A stretch of DNA of 64,000 nt, taken from NCBI GenBank assembly GCA_963708325.1, contig OY970203.1, positions 1,674,001 through 1,738,000 of the forward strand. Reading direction: 5' to 3'. Position numbers and translations under genes: made by a program. This document shows, piece by piece, positions 61,246-64,000 of the stretch (its first letter is position 1; the number at the start of each line of letters is the position of its first letter). The notes under the pieces are model-generated. The model was given only the letters and a program-made list of their open reading frames with translations. It ran no database searches and was not told where the DNA came from. Source of the stretch: G963708325 sp963708325. Its GTDB lineage: Bacteria > Actinomycetota > Thermoleophilia > Solirubrobacterales > 70-9.

Positions 61246-61721
61246 CCGAGAAGGCGACCTTCGGGGCGGGCTGCTTCTGGCAGGTGGAGATGGCGTTTCG
61301 CAAGCTGCCGGGGGTCACCGACGCCCAGGTCGGCTACGCCGGCGGGCACACCGCGAACCCGAGCTACGAGGACGTCTGCTCCGGGCGCACCGGGCACGCC
61401 GAGGTCTGCGAGGTCACCTACGACCCCGAGCGGACCTCCTACGAGGAGCTGCTCGACGTCTTCTGGTCGATCCACGACCCCACCCAGCTCAACCGCCAGG
61501 GCCCCGACGTCGGCGAGCAGTACCGCTCCGCGATCTTCTTCCACACGCCCGACCAGGAGGCGGCGGCGAAGGCGTCCAAGCAGGGCCTGCAGGAGCGAAC
61601 CTCGAAGGAGATCGTCACCGAGATCGCCCCCGCGGGCGACTTCTGGCGCGCCGAGGAGTACCACCAGTGCTATCTGCAGAAGCGCCCCGCGCACGGGGTG
61701 CTCTCCTGGCTCACCGGCTGA
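61242..61721 (+). CDS. msrA: Peptide-methionine (S)-S-oxide reductase
   Basis: Repairs methionine-S-sulfoxide, 159 residues. Catalytic Cys 11 in GAGCFWQVE, then GYAGGHTANPSYEDVCSGRTGHAE, HDPTQLNRQGPDVGEQYRSAI (substrate and Glu contacts). A C-terminal EEYHQCYL Cys can resolve the sulfenic acid. GTG 61242 overlaps the hydrolase stop (GTGA). Last gene of a tightly coupled run that starts at the methyltransferase. Confidence 0.96.
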   Translation: MTEKATFGAGCFWQVEMAFRKLPGVTDAQVGYAGGHTANPSYEDVCSGRTGHAEVCEVTYDPERTSYEELLDVFWSIHDPTQLNRQGPDVGEQYRSAIFFHTPDQEAAAKASKQGLQERTSKEIVTEIAPAGDFWRAEEYHQCYLQKRPAHGVLSWLTG

Positions 61722-61805
61722 GCCCCCGCTCGGCGCCGGAGCGCGCAAACAGCGCCTAAAGATCGGCTCGGGGGCGTTTCGGCGGGCGGCGGGCCGGTTA
61801 CGCGA

Positions 61806-62981
61806 ATGCGAATGGGACCGACGGCCCCAAGCTCGGGCGGCGCCGTCTTCCTCACGGGGGCGACCGGGTTCGTGGGGATGGAGCTGCTCACCCGCTTTCT
61901 GGAGCGAAGCGACCGCCACGTCTACGCGCTCGTGCGGCCGGGCGACGACGTCTCGGCGACCGCCCGCCTGCGGGGCGTGGTCGAGGAGATGTGCGGCGAC
62001 GCCGACGCCCACCGGGACCGCTGGACCGCCGTGCCGGGCGACATCGAGACTCCCGATCTGGGACTGAGCGCGGCGGCGCGCACAGCGCTGGCCCGCGACG
62101 TCGGCCAGGTGGTCCACAGCGCCGCCTCGGTCTCGTTCTCGCTGCCGCTGGAGCAGTCGCGGGCGATCAACCTGGAAGGCACGCGGCGGGTGCTCGACTT
62201 CGCCCGCGCCTGCGCCGATGAGGAGGGCGGCCTGCAGCGCTTCGCCCACGTATCCACCGCCTACGTCGCCGGCGACCACGGCGGCAGCTGGGACGAGGAC
62301 CAGCTCGACGCCGGCCAGGGCTTTCGCAACTCTTACGAGCGCTCGAAGTTCGAGGCCGAGCGGCTCGTCCACGAGGCCGCCGAGCGGCTGCCGGTGCAGG
62401 TCTTCCGGCCGAGCATCGTCGTCGGCGAGCACGACAGCGGCTGGACCTCGAGCTTCAACGTGCTCTATCCGCCCCTGAAGGCGTTCGAGGCCGGCGCCCT
62501 CCCCGTGCTTCCCGCGCGCGAGGACACGCCCGTGGACGTCGTCCCGGTCGACTACGTCGCCGACGCGGTGTTCGAGCTCGTCCGCCAGCCCGTCCGCAGC
62601 GGCGAGGTCCACCACCTCGTGGCCGGCCGGCGGGCGACCACCGTGGGCCGCCTCACCGACGGCGCCGCCGGCTACTTCGCCAAGCCGCGGCCGCGGCTCG
62701 TGCCGCCGTGGCTGTACCGCGCGGTCCTGCATCCGCTGCTGCTCGCCGTGAACCGCGGCCGCCGCCGGCGCGCCCTGCGCCGCACCGAGAGCCTGTTCCC
62801 CTACTTCGGCATGCGCGTGCGCTTCGACGACCGCCGCACCCGCCGGCGCCTGGAGCCGGCCGGGATCAGCGCCCCCGCCGTGGACGCCTACTTCGACCGC
62901 CTGCTCGACTTCGCGGTCGCCGCTCGCTGGGGCCGCGAGTCCCTCACCCGGGCAGAGGCGCGGCGGCGCTTCGGCGAGTAG
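61806..62981 (+). CDS. Fatty acyl-CoA reductase/thioester reductase-like SDR
   Basis: NAD(P)-binding extended SDR of 391 residues, NAD_binding_4/male-sterility type. TGATGFVGMELL (about 17-28), HSAASVSF, HVSTAYVAG, YERSK, and FRPSIVVGEHDSGW. It matches the N-terminal half of the double SDR at 30702 but lacks the classical SDR half. It probably reduces an acyl-CoA to aldehyde. Convergent with a sulfotransferase 4 bp away. Starts at ATG 61806; ATG 61812 also possible. Confidence 0.87.
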   Translation: MRMGPTAPSSGGAVFLTGATGFVGMELLTRFLERSDRHVYALVRPGDDVSATARLRGVVEEMCGDADAHRDRWTAVPGDIETPDLGLSAAARTALARDVGQVVHSAASVSFSLPLEQSRAINLEGTRRVLDFARACADEEGGLQRFAHVSTAYVAGDHGGSWDEDQLDAGQGFRNSYERSKFEAERLVHEAAERLPVQVFRPSIVVGEHDSGWTSSFNVLYPPLKAFEAGALPVLPAREDTPVDVVPVDYVADAVFELVRQPVRSGEVHHLVAGRRATTVGRLTDGAAGYFAKPRPRLVPPWLYRAVLHPLLLAVNRGRRRRALRRTESLFPYFGMRVRFDDRRTRRRLEPAGISAPAVDAYFDRLLDFAVAARWGRESLTRAEARRRFGE

Positions 62982-62985
62982 CGCG

Positions 62986-63969
62986 CTACGCCGCCGCGGG
63001 CGAGGACGCCCAGCCGAAGCGGCGCCCGCTGAACTCCTCGAGCCGGCCGACGTCGTCGCGGAAGCTCTCGACCAGCCGCTCTCGCAGCTGCGGATCGAGC
63101 GTCGGCTTGGCATCGGGATCGGACTTGCCGCCATGGACGACCTTCTCGACGATCCAGCGCATCTGCTCGGGCAGGCGATCGAAGTTTCGGTCGAGCGCCC
63201 GCAGCCCGGGCAGCCGCACGGCCGAGTCCATCAGCGTGAACTTGCCCTTCTTCGCCTTCGAGGTCTCCCACTCGCGCGAGAACTGCTCGGAGGTGAAGTC
63301 GGGATCGACGCCGACGAAAACGAAGATCTCCCGCATCGTCTCGGCGCGGCGGTTGTGCAGGTCCTCTTGGGCGACCACCATGATCCGCTCTGCGTCGAAG
63401 CGCTCGAGGTACTGCTCCAGCTGCATCCAGTAGCGGCTGCGGTCCACGTAGGCGCTGTCGGGCTCGCCCAGCGCCTCCTCGATCGGCCGGTGCTCGTAGC
63501 GGCCGCCGATGTTGTGGACGTAGTGCGAAAGCATCCGCTTGACCGGGTCGCGCACCATGTAGATCAGCCTGGCGTCCGGGCACAGCTCCCTGATCCGCTC
63601 CGGCACGCCGCGAAAGCGCGGGTAGTTGGTGTAGTGCGGCGAGGACTCGCCCCGCACCGGCGCCTCGGCGGAGAAGTGGGCCCGGTACCAGTCGGCGCCC
63701 AGCGGCCAGTTCAGCTCCTCGACGAAGAAGTTCAGCTCCTTCGGCCGCGACATCCCGATCTCGGGATGCAGGTTCATGTAGTGGTGGGCGCTCGTCGTCC
63801 CGCACTTCAGCCCGCCGATGATCAGCAAGTTGGGAAGCGCCGTCCGCTCGCGCTTTCTGCGCGACAGCGGCCGCCGCCGCCCGGAGCCGCGAAAGCGCTC
63901 GGCGGCGCGCGCGACCATCGCCTCGTCGGCGGCGTCGGGCTTGACGGTGGGGGCATGTGCGGCGGTCAT
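62986..63969 (-). CDS. Sulfotransferase
   Basis: PAPS-dependent sulfotransferase of 327 residues from ATG 63969; the frame stays open to the window edge (GTG 63999), so a longer form is possible. 5'-phosphosulfate loop GGLKCGTTSAHHYM and 3'-phosphate motif VRDPVKRMLSHYVHN are intact. Acceptor unknown: lipid, glycan or protein. Neighbouring acyl-CoA-reductase-like gene makes a sulfated lipid possible, an inference only. Basic N-terminal region. Confidence 0.9.
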   Translation of the reverse strand: MTAAHAPTVKPDAADEAMVARAAERFRGSGRRRPLSRRKRERTALPNLLIIGGLKCGTTSAHHYMNLHPEIGMSRPKELNFFVEELNWPLGADWYRAHFSAEAPVRGESSPHYTNYPRFRGVPERIRELCPDARLIYMVRDPVKRMLSHYVHNIGGRYEHRPIEEALGEPDSAYVDRSRYWMQLEQYLERFDAERIMVVAQEDLHNRRAETMREIFVFVGVDPDFTSEQFSREWETSKAKKGKFTLMDSAVRLPGLRALDRNFDRLPEQMRWIVEKVVHGGKSDPDAKPTLDPQLRERLVESFRDDVGRLEEFSGRRFGWASSPAAA

Positions 63970-64000
63970 CGAAACCGGGAAGTCTGGCAGACGGATCACA

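Overview
The window reads as chromosomal DNA of a high-GC actinobacterium, most likely class Thermoleophilia (Solirubrobacterales or a close relative). Evidence: strong G/C third-position bias, an E2-E1 fused 2-oxoglutarate dehydrogenase, an actinobacterial-type aconitase with its acidic insertion, paired Ser/Thr kinases with an FHA protein, a c-di-AMP riboswitch in front of an NlpC/P60-like hydrolase, and many ATGA/GTGA gene overlaps. No rRNA, tRNA, CRISPR array, insertion sequence or prophage was found.

Region 1 (1-13.3 kb) is a polyamine/GABA island. A plus-strand catabolic operon (class III aminotransferase, PucR regulator, saccharopine dehydrogenase-like protein, alanine dehydrogenase, succinate-semialdehyde dehydrogenase) is flanked by two minus-strand spermidine/putrescine-type ABC importers. 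The left importer runs off the window edge; the right one is complete (ATPase, binding protein, two permeases). The enzymes form a pathway: transamination onto pyruvate, aldehyde oxidation to succinate, and recycling of alanine to pyruvate.

Region 2 (13.5-20.3 kb) is envelope signalling: a two-FHA, one-TM trypsin/PDZ protease, two convergent PASTA-less Ser/Thr kinases, and a riboswitch-controlled cell-wall hydrolase. A GST-N-like gene and a broken secreted-protein gene follow.

Region 3 (20.3-30.1 kb) has an SDR, aconitase, a candidate orphan structured RNA, a lipoprotein, a DUF3817-like protein and a 1490-residue 2-oxoglutarate dehydrogenase. That enzyme carries two lipoyl domains and an E3-binding domain, with two copies of an 86-bp palindromic repeat inside its linkers.

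Region 4 (30.3-42.5 kb) starts with a lipid gene group: acyl-CoA-reductase-like double SDR, alkyl-DHAP-synthase-like flavoprotein, epimerase, and UbiA/DPPR-like prenyltransferase. Citrate synthase, an ABC-2 exporter, a PfkB kinase and a DEAD-box helicase follow.

Region 5 (42.5-52.6 kb) is regulatory: response regulator plus hybrid histidine kinase, a Gly-rich membrane protein, a PAS-GGDEF-EAL protein coupled to a polytopic membrane protein, a secreted protein, and an ECF-type sigma factor with a C-terminal membrane anchor and low-complexity tail.

Region 6 (52.6-64 kb) is mixed metabolism: a phosphotransferase and acyl-CoA dehydrogenase pair resembling the two halves of ACAD10/11, a NarL-type regulator, RibD-C reductase, RpiB-like isomerase, a VapBC module, a UbiE-like methyltransferase/UbiA-like/hydrolase/MsrA run, a fatty acyl-CoA reductase-like gene and a sulfotransferase. 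Several genes here and in region 4 have no ATG, GTG or TTG where homology says they should begin.
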